Assembly: GCF_014839805.1 (NCBI RefSeq)
Contig: NC_051132.1
Span: 1,674,001 to 1,738,000 of the forward strand
DNA length: 64,000 nt
Direction: 5' to 3'
Source: Manduca sexta
Lineage: Eukaryota > Arthropoda > Insecta > Lepidoptera > Sphingidae
Below the pieces are notes generated by a model that had not been told where the DNA came from, searched no databases, and was given only the letters and a program-made list of their open reading frames with translations. Positions 42,698 to 53,227 of the stretch are shown piece after piece. Both the position numbers and the translations under genes were made by a program. Each line of letters opens with the position of its first letter. Position 1 is the first letter of the stretch.

Positions 42698-43224
42698 AAT
42701 AATTTGTAAACACAAACTGCGAAATTTTATACAGAATTCGTCGTATTTCCTCTGGAATTATCTGCCTACAAGTATCTTGGCAAAAGTTATTTTGGTATTT
42801 GTATGACAGATGATTTTGACGTTTGCATTTCGTTCAATAATCAATCATGAGAGCATGAATCTCAATCAGTAAATAATATTCATCTCCACATGTCATGCAT
42901 GCTTCATGATAAATATTTCATGAAAAGTAGGTACAATGTACATAATGTGATGATATACGTTTGAAGTCAATAACAATGTTTATTCAATATTATTTTATAA
43001 TTTCTTTTGTATTATGTAGATACGGGATATTTAATATATTTTTTTGCGTTTATGTTTGCACATATAATATTTCAGTGTACTTAGGTGGCCTAGGTCGATA
43101 CAAAGGATCTCGACACGTAAATAGAGTCCCTCATTTAAAATTATGAATTGGATGCCAATATTTGTAACTTTCGCTCATTATGTATGTCGGAATTGTTCCT
43201 CTTAAAAAGATCTAAAAAATATAT

Positions 43225-43412
43225 TTTAGGCATGTGTCTGCCTGTCTGAACGCCACAAACCCAAACCCAAAATTTAAACAAGCGGATTTTTATGAAAGTT
43301 TGTATCGTGATAGCTTAAGACCTTAAAAAGGACATAGGCTACTTTCTATCCTGAGATTTTTATCTCGGAAAACTCTATCACGTGGACAGTCTCAAGTAAA
43401 ATCTAATGAATT
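43225..43412 (+). repeat. Dispersed repeat family G fragment
   Basis: It shares the AGCGGATTTTTATGAAAGTT segment, the GGACATAGGCTAC segment and the CCTGAGATTTTTATCTCGG segment with the other family G copies. The GC-rich end is decayed. Confidence 0.55.
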
Positions 43413-43598
43413 TATAAGTCTGAATGGATAGGCATATTTTTTTTTAAATTGCTACAGATGTTTTTGATCAATAATATACGTACTTTACTAATTTTGATAT
43501 TTTGTATTTTTTTTTGTGTTAATAAGAATCCTATAACCACATTTATATCCGTTCTCATGGACAGACCGCAATACGATAACATTTTTTTATGATAATAG

Positions 43599-43847
43599 GC
43601 CTGCCTCAGTAGTGTAGTTGTATGGCGTGCGCGGTATGATACCGCTCAAGGTCATGGGTTCGAATTCCAGGTCGAGAATAGTGATATTGGGTATTTTTAC
43701 TCAATATCAGCCCGCAGTCTGGTATATGTACCTGTATGACGATAGGCTCGCTCCCGATCACATCATGGGACGGAATACCTACACACGGCGGAAAATGGGT
43801 GCACTAATTGCGCTTGTGCCTAACCATCAGGAATAAAAGACGTGTGT
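43599..43847 (+). repeat. tRNA-derived SINE, family B
   Basis: Near full-length copy with tRNA-like head (AGTGTAGTTGTATGG and GGGTTCGAATTCC) and the AGGAATAAAAGACG end. Confidence 0.8.
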
Positions 43848-46020
43848 ACGAACTATACCTACAGTAGGTATACCGTGGAATATATTCCATACCTACCCTA
43901 ACAACGTAGTAATTTCCATAAAAAATGTACCCCCTTAAGGCAACAATAGGAGTATTTGCTATACTTAATTAAATTAATTCTGTAGGCGTAACTCACGGCT
44001 CACGGCATTGACCAACATAGCGAATTACTATATTTCTATTTGCTTACCATTTATAGAGTGGTATGCGGTTTTAACCTCTATAGTATTATTGATACAGTAT
44101 AATTTCAAATGAGTGTATTTAAGGAAATTTAAAATGACTTAAGATTATTTTAAGGTGATTTACGGCATTTTGTCGGCAAGACTTAAGTCTTAAACAGTCA
44201 AAAATCTAATAATATTGTTTTTAATCGAATTTATTAACCTTCGCAATCTGCAACCAAAGCTATGTCCTACAGTTCAATGTGGTGACCGCCTTCGAACTTC
44301 CGTAGGTCATCACTCAACCTATCTACTTATAGGAAGCGTTACATTATTGTACCTCGCAATAAGTTACTTATTCTCTTGTTTTTGATTACAGATTCTAAAT
44401 ATTAAAATACCTATATTATAGCTTTGAGATGCAAGATCTCTGCCCGCGGAGTCTATGGAAAAAAGTTGGTGTGTATACAACTGCGCACTTTAGATGAAAA
44501 ATAGACCATTTAAATTCTTAAAGTGCGAGATTTTCTTATTTGCTTTTATGTTTCTTTGATTTCTATACTAACTCTGGTATTTTTATATTTTCGTTTGTGA
44601 CTGAATTTAATAACATGGCTATAACCAGGGTAACTAAATGGGGGACTCGTATCTCAAGCTATGGCACTAAATAAAAAAACTATACAAATTCTCGTCTAGT
44701 TAAAGTTTTACCAGAATAGTAAAATTAATAACTGAATGTATTACCTGATAGTAAAAAAATATTTACATACACTGACACAATATGGCAAATAATTGGTAGG
44801 TTTGATGAAAGGAAAAAATATGATAGGTACTTATAGCTAGATTATATTAGTCATACATAGCTAACCAGATGTATGTCAGTCAAATATTAAATTTATGAAA
44901 GTACTGACGCTACTGCATGACTCTTTATTCCTTTTTTTTTTGATAATTGACCCCCCTCAGGTATACAGCCTTAGTACCCTACTGTCTAGTCCCTAAAGTT
45001 TCCTCCCTTATTTAAAAATACAAATCCCTTCAAATAAAGATCCCTTATTTAAAAATACAAGAGTCATTCATCACCTATAATTAATTAAAAATATAAATCA
45101 TTTAATTGTGCTGTTAAAAGGCAATGATTTATTAAAAGTATTTTTGGGCGTTACATTGGATGACATCAGCATGAATATAGTGATTAGATAGAGAATTCCC
45201 AATATTACATATAGGTTAATTTGTAATTGCAGCTAAACACAGAGTTCAATTACAACTTATGACTTGGTGATGCAATTAATCACTTGGTGATGAGCCAGTG
45301 CGAAAGAGTACAGGTTTGATTCTTGTGAAATAAGTGTATGATTGACCAGTTTAGCAAAGTGTTATAGTGGCATCAGGCTCTTTATAGAAATTACCATATA
45401 GTTTGGTATTGAGTGTATCAGGATCATGTATTGTGTGTGTGTGTGTTTGTATTGTTGTTATTATTTATATAAAATAAAAGCCAAATTCCTTTGATCAAAG
45501 TTTTAATGTTTTCACATACCAAAACTCTAACCGTACATATTTTTACATTTTTTTGTTGTTGTATTATACAATCAGCTCTTGTAACCTACAGAGCTACCAG
45601 TGACTAATATAAACCTATTTCATTAAACTTCTTTTGAAATGAGAAAGCATGACCGGACATGAATCAACAACTTTAGAAAATACCATTATTTAAAAAATAC
45701 AAGGTGCATACACCTTATTTTTACTATATATATCAAAATAATATATTCCTATAATTTAGTAGGTGCTGTCACGAAATCCAAATGTACCTTGCCAATCTCA
45801 ACAACAGGTTCATTAACACTTAACTAGGTCCTATTTAAGAGAATCGACATTCTGCATCCCATCGTAAACTATAGTGCATATCATGGAAGCTTCAGAAAAA
45901 ATGGCTGAATACAAGGTTTCCAAAGCCATCATAGAACTAATAAAAAAGTTAAATTAAAAAGTGCCCCTGTACCAACACAAACACGATTTACAATAAATGC
46001 TAAAACAATTCGAAAATACG

Positions 46021-46026
46021 TTTATT
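46021..46026 (-). terminator. Poly(A) signal of BTF3
   Basis: AATAAA on the minus strand, about 118 nt after the BTF3 stop codon. No poly(A) tract follows in the genome. Confidence 0.5.
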
Positions 46027-46143
46027 TAGGAACACAAGATGTCTAAATTATAAAAAAAACCACGTTGAGACACGCTCGGCTTTGGAAACCCATCACTGTG
46101 GGGTGAGCATAATTAAAAACTAAACCATTCTGTTGTCGGTTAT

Positions 46144-46662
46144 TTAATCGGTTTTTTTGTCAGCTTTGGTTTCTGATTCTGGTTTTTTCTCCTTTTCCTT
46201 ATCGTTGGTGATCACCTCCTTCGCCTCCTGCTTGGAAGCTTCGTCGAAATTTCCGACGAGGTTAGGCACTTCATCGTCCTCGTCGAGCGGTTTTGGCGCG
46301 GCCACGCTCGACGCGAGCCTCTTCAGTTGATTCAGACCCTCCGGACCGAGCTGGCTCAGGATGCCGGGCAGCATCTCTGCGATTTGCTTGTTTTCGCCAT
46401 GGCCTGTGATCGCGAAAGTGTTCGCCGCCAGCGATGCTTGCGCCTTTGGATTGTTGAAATGTATCACTGTTCCGTCATCTTTTATCATATTCACCTCCTC
46501 GATGCCGGGAATGGTGTTCACCGACAGCTTTTTGAGTGATGATTGGAGTTTCTTGTCATCTGTCGCCGCGGTAACGTGCACAACCTTCTTCTTGCGCCTC
46601 GGTGTTCCCTTGCCGCCGATGCGGACTTGCGACTGTAGTTTTTTAAGCTTTTCCGTGTTCAT
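46144..46662 (-). CDS. bic: BTF3 / nascent polypeptide-associated complex subunit beta (NAC-beta)
   Basis: An intronless ORF of 172 residues that matches BTF3/NAC-beta over its whole length (the Drosophila orthologue is bicaudal). NAC-beta pairs with NAC-alpha at the ribosomal exit tunnel and guards nascent chains from mistargeting. The N-terminus ([19 protein letters not shown]) leads into the basic ribosome-binding motif RRKKK (22-26). The NAC domain follows at about 33-98, with conserved [18 protein letters not shown] and [11 protein letters not shown], then [15 protein letters not shown]. The tail is acidic and Lys-rich ([13 protein letters not shown], then a charged 30-residue end). The start is the conserved first Met. 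The frame is intact, codon use is GC-rich against AT-rich surroundings, and no genomic poly(A) tract is present, all of which speak against a recent processed copy. Introns confined to the 5'UTR cannot be excluded. Confidence 0.95.
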   Translation of the reverse strand: MNTEKLKKLQSQVRIGGKGTPRRKKKVVHVTAATDDKKLQSSLKKLSVNTIPGIEEVNMIKDDGTVIHFNNPKAQASLAANTFAITGHGENKQIAEMLPGILSQLGPEGLNQLKRLASSVAAPKPLDEDDEVPNLVGNFDEASKQEAKEVITNDKEKEKKPESETKADKKTD

Positions 46663-46800
46663 TCTGTTGTTTTTTTATGTGTTATTTGTCGTCGGACACG
46701 CGGGGCACTTTTTAGTGATATTTAATGGTTAATATCAATCCCGATCGTACAAGTTTTCCATGTAACTTGATCGTAAGCACGTGTTTTGAACACCGGTTAG
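46663..46800 (-). promoter_or_regulatory. BTF3 5'UTR / promoter region
   Basis: The sequence just upstream of the BTF3 start on the minus strand includes a GC-rich patch (CCCCGCGTGTCCGACGAC) about 40-20 nt before an A-rich leader. This is a likely transcription start zone, inferred from position and composition. Confidence 0.3.
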
Positions 46801-47256
46801 TTACAAAGGGAAAATGGAGGATTTGAGACAAGTTATTTCTGATTTCCCGTTTTTATTACTGGCAGCACTATCATTGACATTTGGACATGAACATTTTTAT
46901 TTTATTGAACAGCCAATATTCATAATGGAAGCTTTTGTCACAATTATTTTTTTATATTCACCTGTTTTACATATTTTAATCCATTACAATCAAATTATTT
47001 ATATAAAAATACTTATTTTAAATTTTTAAACTTGTGTTGCTATTTTTAAGCAGCATGACATCACATTACGAGCAACATACATGCTTTAGTAGTACACAAT
47101 TTTTGTACTAGATGTCACTGCTTGTGTTAATTGATAGTAGTAAACTATATTTGTAACTCATAAACAGATGTCACTAAATTACCAAAACATTATATTCATG
47201 AATTAGTTTCTTATTTCGTATTAGATGACGCTACTTACCACAAATTAAAGTAAAAC

Positions 47257-47567
47257 TCATTCAGGTTATAGCTTAAGGTCCATTTTCATACATTTTGTTT
47301 CACCTTTAATCTGGATAACTTAACAAGTATTGACAAGTAAAGAATTTAAATTCACGTCTAGTTAGTGATTATTTTATACGACGAAATTTTAAAGGCCGAA
47401 ATATGCATGCATATTAATTATTTTTACGTTTTTCTTTCAACTGCGAGAACTAATCACTAACTAGACGTGAATTTAAATTCTTTACTTGCCAATACTTGTT
47501 TAGTTACCCAGATTAAAGGTGAAACAAAATGTATGAAAAATGGACCTTAAGCTATAACCTTAAATGA
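47257..47567. repeat. Long fold-back (inverted repeat) element
   Basis: Two arms of about 115 bp (47257-47370 and 47452-47567) are near-perfect reverse complements with only scattered mismatches, around an 81-bp loop. The arms share, for example, TTATAGCTTAAGGTCCATTT and CACGTCTAGTTAGTGATT. It looks like a MITE or fold-back with very long TIRs. No clear target duplication was found. It lies about 600 bp upstream of BTF3. Confidence 0.85.
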
Positions 47568-48295
47568 AACAAAATTATTTTATACTTATTACTATTATTT
47601 AATATTGTAACAGCACTAATTTATTGGTTTCTTTACATTGCGAGTTAAAATAATGTTATTTTAAATGTATTAGATACTTACATTTTTTAATTTCTTATCG
47701 GTGCGGTGAGAAAAGACGGCCAGACGGATTTTTATTGAGTGATTTGAAAGAGGCGTAGTACACAGGATAATGTTTGTTAGTAGAGAAATCATAAATTTGG
47801 TTTTGCTAAAACCTATCATCACTTGGCTATCATAACAAAGGTAATCCAATTATATTAAATATTAAAAAAAACAAATTTTAAAGAGTGGCCGAAAAGTGAA
47901 ATAACTTTCGAATTTTACATAGTAACCCTTCCCCGCCATTTGGTAAATGTTTAACTCATTTGTCATGTTGTATTTGTTTGTTATAAATGATCTTGCGTGT
48001 TGTTTTAAAGGATTTTTGTATAGAAACATACCAAAACTAAACAAAAGAGGTAATTAAGCACAGAAGCGACCTCAAATCCCACGACCGTTTTCTTTCTAAA
48101 CGGACTATATGTAACTGAGTAAATTAAACTGAGAGTAGGTATCTTCTGCTTATTTCTTCATAAATTCACTTTTCCTACTCTGGTGAAAAATAACAAAAGA
48201 CCTACATTTAAGCTTAGTCTTCGTTTTTATCTTCCTACTTACTTACCTGTAGTTTTTTCGCAATATAAATTATTTTGAATATTAAGTTGTAAGTG

Positions 48296-48553
48296 CCTGC
48301 CTCGGTGGCGTAGTTGTATTGCACGTCCGGTACAATAGCGCTCTGAGGTCCTGGGTTCGAATCCCGGGTCGGGCAAAGTGATATTTGGGTTTTTCTACTC
48401 AGTATCAGCCCGGAGTCTGGAATTTGTGCCCGATATGGCGATAGGCTCGCCCTCTATCACATCATGGGACGGAACATACTTGGCGAAAAGTGGGTGCCCA
48501 AGTTGCGCCTCTGCATACCCCTTCGGGGATAAAATTCGTGATGTTATGTTATG
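48296..48553 (+). repeat. Intact tRNA-derived SINE, family B, with 14-bp target duplication
   Basis: A 258-bp full-length copy: tRNA-like head with box A-like TGGCGTAGTTG (48306-48316) and box B GGTTCGAATCC (48354-48364), body with CAGTATCAGCCCGGAGTCTG, and a (TGTTA)n-type tail. Perfect duplications TTAAGTTGTAAGTG flank it (48282-48295 and 48554-48567). This is the best reference copy of the family in the window and probably a recent insertion. Confidence 0.92.
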
Positions 48554-48756
48554 TTAAGTTGTAAGTGTAACCTGGCTTTAAGGTGATTATTAATAAGTAT
48601 ACTTGAATTTGAATCCAAGAAAACAGAAAATAGATCGTAAATCTGATGTAGATACTTACAAAGGTTGTAGGAAGGCATAATTTCGGCTTAAATTGATTGG
48701 CACCGCGTATTCGTAACCTAATAAATTCCATGTCAGGGTACCTTTCATTCGGGAAA

Positions 48757-48876
48757 AATACTGAAACATACCGAACTAAAAATACTGAAACATACCGAAC
48801 TAAAAATACTGAAACATACCGAACTAAAAATACTGAAACATACCGAAGTAAAAATACTGAAACATACCGAACTAAA
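48757..48876 (+). repeat. 24-bp minisatellite, five tandem copies
   Basis: Five exact-length units starting AATACTGAAACATACCGAAC, differing at one base in the fourth unit. Since 24 is a multiple of three, one frame reads as a repeated KNTETYRT peptide, but there is no gene context. Confidence 0.95.
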
Positions 48877-49467
48877 ACTAGGTTTTTTTAAACCTTTTCA
48901 AAACGTTTGTGATAAAAATCTTGTTTTACAGCGTACTAAACGCTATTAATTTCTCTTAAATAATACTTACCTCTTTCAGTTTTCCTTACGACAAATAAAT
49001 TGAGAATCAAATAAATTAAACACACATATCAATATATTTTCTAGATTTAAGGTCTCAACATTTTTTTCATTATCCAGGTATCAAGGTAATTAGTACCTAA
49101 CTGGCGCTTAATCTGATGTAACGGAAACCATACATTACCTTGAAAAATACACTGATTAGAAACGTTTCTTACACTTCTTTGACCAGTAATAAAAAAAACT
49201 TAAAATCACTTGATTTAAAATAAACCAGACTATTTACAATACAATTAAGGAATAACATCTTCTGATGCTTCTGTAGTGTATTATATATTAGAGACTTATT
49301 CCTTAATTATTTTATTAAGAAGTGATAATTGAAAACGGATATTAATTAGGTAATGACATTAGGAAGAGAAATAAAGACAGTAATTAACAACCTAAGAACG
49401 TACTCATGATTAGGTAATAGATTATGCTTTCAGGCGCGAATTTGGAGAAGACCTCTGTTTCAATTAA

Positions 49468-49755
49468 CCATTGTCATATAAAACTGTATTTTGTTTTAAC
49501 TATTGTCATATAAAACTGTTTTTTGTTTTAACTATTGTCATATAAAACTGTTTTTTGTTTTAACTATTGCCATATAAAACTGTTTTTTGTTTTAACTATT
49601 GCCATATAAAACTGTTTTTTGTTTTAACCATTGTCATATAAAACTGTTTTTTGTTTTAACTATTGCCATATAAAACTGTTTTTTGTTTTAACCATTGTCA
49701 TATAAAACTGTTTTTTGTTTTAACCATTGTCATATAAATCTGTTTTTTGTTTTAA
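49468..49755 (+). repeat. 32-bp minisatellite, nine tandem copies
   Basis: Nine units of exactly 32 bp, each starting CYATTGYCATATAAAACTGT and ending TTGTTTTAA, with C/T variants at two positions. A diverged further unit (about 49924-49958) lies past a GC-richer 168-bp segment. AT-rich satellite-like DNA; no coding role seen. Confidence 0.95.
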
Positions 49756-50961
49756 CCCGACATCTTTGTGAGTCTGGCAAGGATTGGCTTATACAAACAC
49801 GTTGGACTATCGGGTGAGCGCTGCAGACGCAACCTTAGACGAAAATTAGGCGACCATGTTGAGGACAACCCACTAACGGGTAACCTCGACTCAGTACGGT
49901 CGCTGGGGGAGAGGATGAGACACCAACCATTAGGGTATAAAACTGTATTCTTTTTTTTACTATAGACCTTCTTGGAAAAAACAATTAATTCTCAATTCAG
50001 TTATCAAAGCTTGTCGTCTCACCTCGGCGAATTCGTGTCGATATTCGATATCAGAAATGGATGGCTTTATAGGTAAATAAGGGATTTTTTGACTCTTAAT
50101 TATACGCATATCGAAGCTATCCTTCGAATAGAACGCCCGTAGTTGAAAAAAGACGGATATACCACTGCAGACGGAATAAGGCCCTTACTGCTAAATTCAG
50201 ACGATAAAAAAACTTTCAACTAAATTGATCAAACTCCTAAATAACACTAAACTGTATTACTGGATTTCATTGAAAATAACATGATGTATAAAAATAAACA
50301 TTTCGTATTATTGGTAATAAATATTTACCAGCATTCACTAAATGGAGTTCTGTATTGGCTGTTGTAAAACTGTCGTCGGTGGATCTCTTCGCGCTGTGTC
50401 GATATGACGGCCGGCAGGGAGGTACCCAAGGGCATAGATTATTAGTTTTTAGCTGAGATTTTATAGTGCAATCATATTTAGTAGCTATTTATTTATTTAT
50501 TTATTTTAATAAGGTTCTCCAACAGTACGCACATTTCTTATTTATAACATAAAGGTCATATTCTGACGTGGGTACCAATTATAGTAGTACACAACATTCA
50601 CAAATTAGTAAGTGATGTTAATATTAAAAAAAAGACAAATTAAAATTATAATCTACCAACAATTAATTACAAAGCAAACGTAACTATGATATAGAGCCTT
50701 TTATTAATTTGTACTTAATCATTGTGAATAATTTATGAGGGTACGCTATGATTATGTCAGTAGGTATACTTATATTAGATACAACAAAACCGTTTGTGAG
50801 AGGTGCGGTCGTAAAAAGGAAGCGAAACCCTTACGTGAAAGTGTGTAAAAATGTATAGAAATGTTATATGAAAAAGGTAGGAGAGTCGTAAATAGATAAA
50901 ATGGATATTTGTCTATAAAAAAAATTCAATATGCGTATGAATAACTAATTTCTTTTGACTA

Positions 50962-51001
50962 CCCAGGCGGACTCTCACATGAGAGGCCTACCACCAGTGC
51001 A
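50962..51001 (+). repeat. Dispersed repeat family D, terminal fragment
   Basis: Only the end (ACCCAGGCGGACTCTCACAT through CCACCAGTG) is present. Confidence 0.65.
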
Positions 51002-51473
51002 TTTTTGACCTAACACATATTAAGCATGTGATATCATTACTGAAAAGACAATATAAATACTACAATCGATCAATTCGACGCCGAGTGCGCCACTGGGGGC
51101 CGCGTCCCCCAAGGCCGCGCGCTGAGTGCCCAAGTTATTAATATTTGGTGAGCACATCCGTTGTAGCGTTCTCGGTCTATTATCGCCTGTTTCGCTAAAA
51201 CCCGGCCGCACTTACGCTTCGTGCTGACAGATGTACTGTCGCGGGGAAAAGTGTTGGACACTTTTAATATTGATGTTGTAGCATAGCTCCTATTGAGTTC
51301 TACCGTAAACACTTAAAATTATAGAAGAATTTCTTAGGAGAGTATTAAAAAAAAACTACCATGGTGTACTGCCCCTCGGTAAAACCTAAAATTACAGAAA
51401 TCCTTTGGGCAGAATTAAAAAAGGAATTGGCATTCAGGAGGGTGTTTAGGTGTTTGGGATACTTATATTAATG

Positions 51474-52122
51474 AACTAGCTTCCGCTCGCAGCTTCGCCC
51501 GCGTGGATTTCGGACTTCAAAAATGGAGGAGGTGCTCAATTTGTCGGGATGTTTTTTTAATGTATGGTGGTATGCAGGTGGTCCGATTGTCCGGTCAGGG
51601 TCTGATGATGGGATTCAGTATTCACGCGAGATGGCTTATTATTAGCGTATTTCATGTATAACTTTGGTGTTTCTATACCGATTTCTATGATTCTTTTTAT
51701 GGAATATTTAATAATGTTAACTTTTTAATTAGGGATGACTGAGAGTGTTATAAACGTAAGAGTAGACAAATATAATAAGAAAGCTTCGAACTGCTAAGCT
51801 ATCGGGAGTTACACGTGTTATTGTGAGTCAACCATAAAAGATAGACACATGCTGTCGTGGGATATTTTTTACATAATTTTAAGGAGAACATTTCCGTCAT
51901 ACATGATTTCTGTGTAGCTTTAACCATTAGGATTACACACGCGACGGAATCTTAAAAAATGGAGTAACTTCTCCCGTTTTCCCAACATTTCCCTTCACTG
52001 CTCTGCTCCTATTAATTGTAGCGTGATGAAAAGTATACTATAACCAGCACAGGAGTATGACAAATAATTGTACCAAGTTTCGTTAAAATCCGTCGAGTAG
52101 TTTTTGTTTCTATAACGGTTAT

Positions 52123-52153
<31 letters not shown>

Positions 52154-52310
52154 GGCAGACAGATAGACAGACAGACAGACAGACAAAAATTTTACTAATT
52201 GCATTTTTGGCAACAGTATCGATCCCTAATCACCCCCTGATAGTTATTTTGGAAATATATTTCATGTACAGAATTGACCTCTCTACAGATTTATTATAAG
52301 TATAGATAAC
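51474..52310 (-). repeat. Dispersed repeat family G with tetranucleotide satellite
   Basis: In minus orientation it begins ACTAGCTTCCGCTCGCAGCT with the TTCGCCCGCG signature, contains TACCAAGTTTCG and AAATCCGTCGAGTAGTTTTT, then a (CAGA)n run at 52123-52185, and ends near TATTATAAGTATAGAT. Boundaries are approximate. Confidence 0.55.
52123..52185. repeat. (ACAG)n microsatellite
   Basis: About 15 tetranucleotide units with two interruptions (GGCA, ATAG) inside the surrounding repeat. Confidence 0.95.
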
Positions 52311-52931
52311 TAATAGGCACATTGATCCCGCGTAATTTGTAGTTCAACTGGTATGATAAACAGATAGTAATAAAGATAAAATACTGTTTTTTTTTAAATA
52401 ATAATAAAAAAAATTAAGAATCAATGATTGGATTTGGAATTAGTATTCACATAAATAAAAATATATTCAAGCACTTCCGTACACGACTGTCCCTTTGTGA
52501 GTAATAAACTAATGCACTTAATTTTAGATACCTTTACGCGTTTATTGGTTTTTTATAATCATATTTTAGTGTTGTTACGATGATTTCGTGTCTGAGTGGG
52601 GCTTTCGTTTTTGACTAACGATCTTATGATTTAAAATATTATGCTCAGAGTAATGTGGTAATGGTTTCTGAGTTTCACTGAGGAACTGAATTATCTGTCA
52701 ATATTGAGCTGTTGGTTGATATAACTGGCCTTTATGGTGTACTATACTGCTGGGAACTTATTATTACTAAGGGTTCAGGTCATACACTGGCCTGGTACGG
52801 ATAGACCCACAGGAAATTGTTATGGCGATTTTTTTTTGAAATGATAAGTTTTATTCGAAGTTTCTCTACTATTTACTTTGTATAAAACAAGATTAGGTTA
52901 ATGCATTTATCATTGATTAATTGTATTAACC

Positions 52932-53227
52932 ACGAGCTATGTCTTGCAGCTTCGTCCGCGTTGAAAGCCTTTCCTGCTAGTAAAGTCGCTAAATCTGTGC
53001 CACACCAGTGCCATATATTTAAAATTTTAGATTAAAAAATATATTAATTCTCATTAGCGCAACATATTGGGACAAAAAGTAGCCTATGTATTAATCTAGG
53101 ACGTGGTCTACCCGTGGGGAAAATTTCATCAAAATCCGATGAGTCGTTTCTGCGTTTTTTTCTGACAAACGTACAGACATCCAAACACTTATATAAACAT
53201 TCGTATTTATAATATTATTAAGATTAG
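52932..53227 (-). repeat. Dispersed repeat family G
   Basis: In minus orientation it starts GAGCTATGTCTTGCAGCTTC with a GTCCGCG signature, contains TTCATCAAAATCCGATGAGT, and ends ATTCGTATTTATAATATTAT. It is related in form to 51474-52310. Confidence 0.55.

Larger units (their letters stand above)
42698..45995. other. Intergenic region between TAB1 start and BTF3 3' end
   Basis: Between the TAB1 start codon and the BTF3 3' side I see no gene. It contains a family G fragment (43225), a family B SINE (43599) and a short (GT)n run (about 45432-45447). The first few hundred bases upstream of 42697 should hold the TAB1 promoter, but no clear core motif stands out. Confidence 0.5.

Noticed and set aside
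46814..47029. 71-codon hydrophobic ORF divergent from BTF3
   Set aside because: AT-rich, low-complexity Ile/Phe/Leu composition typical of random ORFs; no family resemblance and no splice signals.
48296..48370. tRNA gene from the box A/box B pair
   Set aside because: The surrounding 258-bp unit with target duplications and many sister copies shows it is the head of a SINE; no full cloverleaf is apparent.
49468..49755. Regular repeats resembling a CRISPR array
   Set aside because: The units are contiguous with no spacers, and the genome is eukaryotic.
51995..52213. ORF with Ser/Cys/Leu/Val repeats
   Set aside because: Produced by translation of the (ACAG)n microsatellite.
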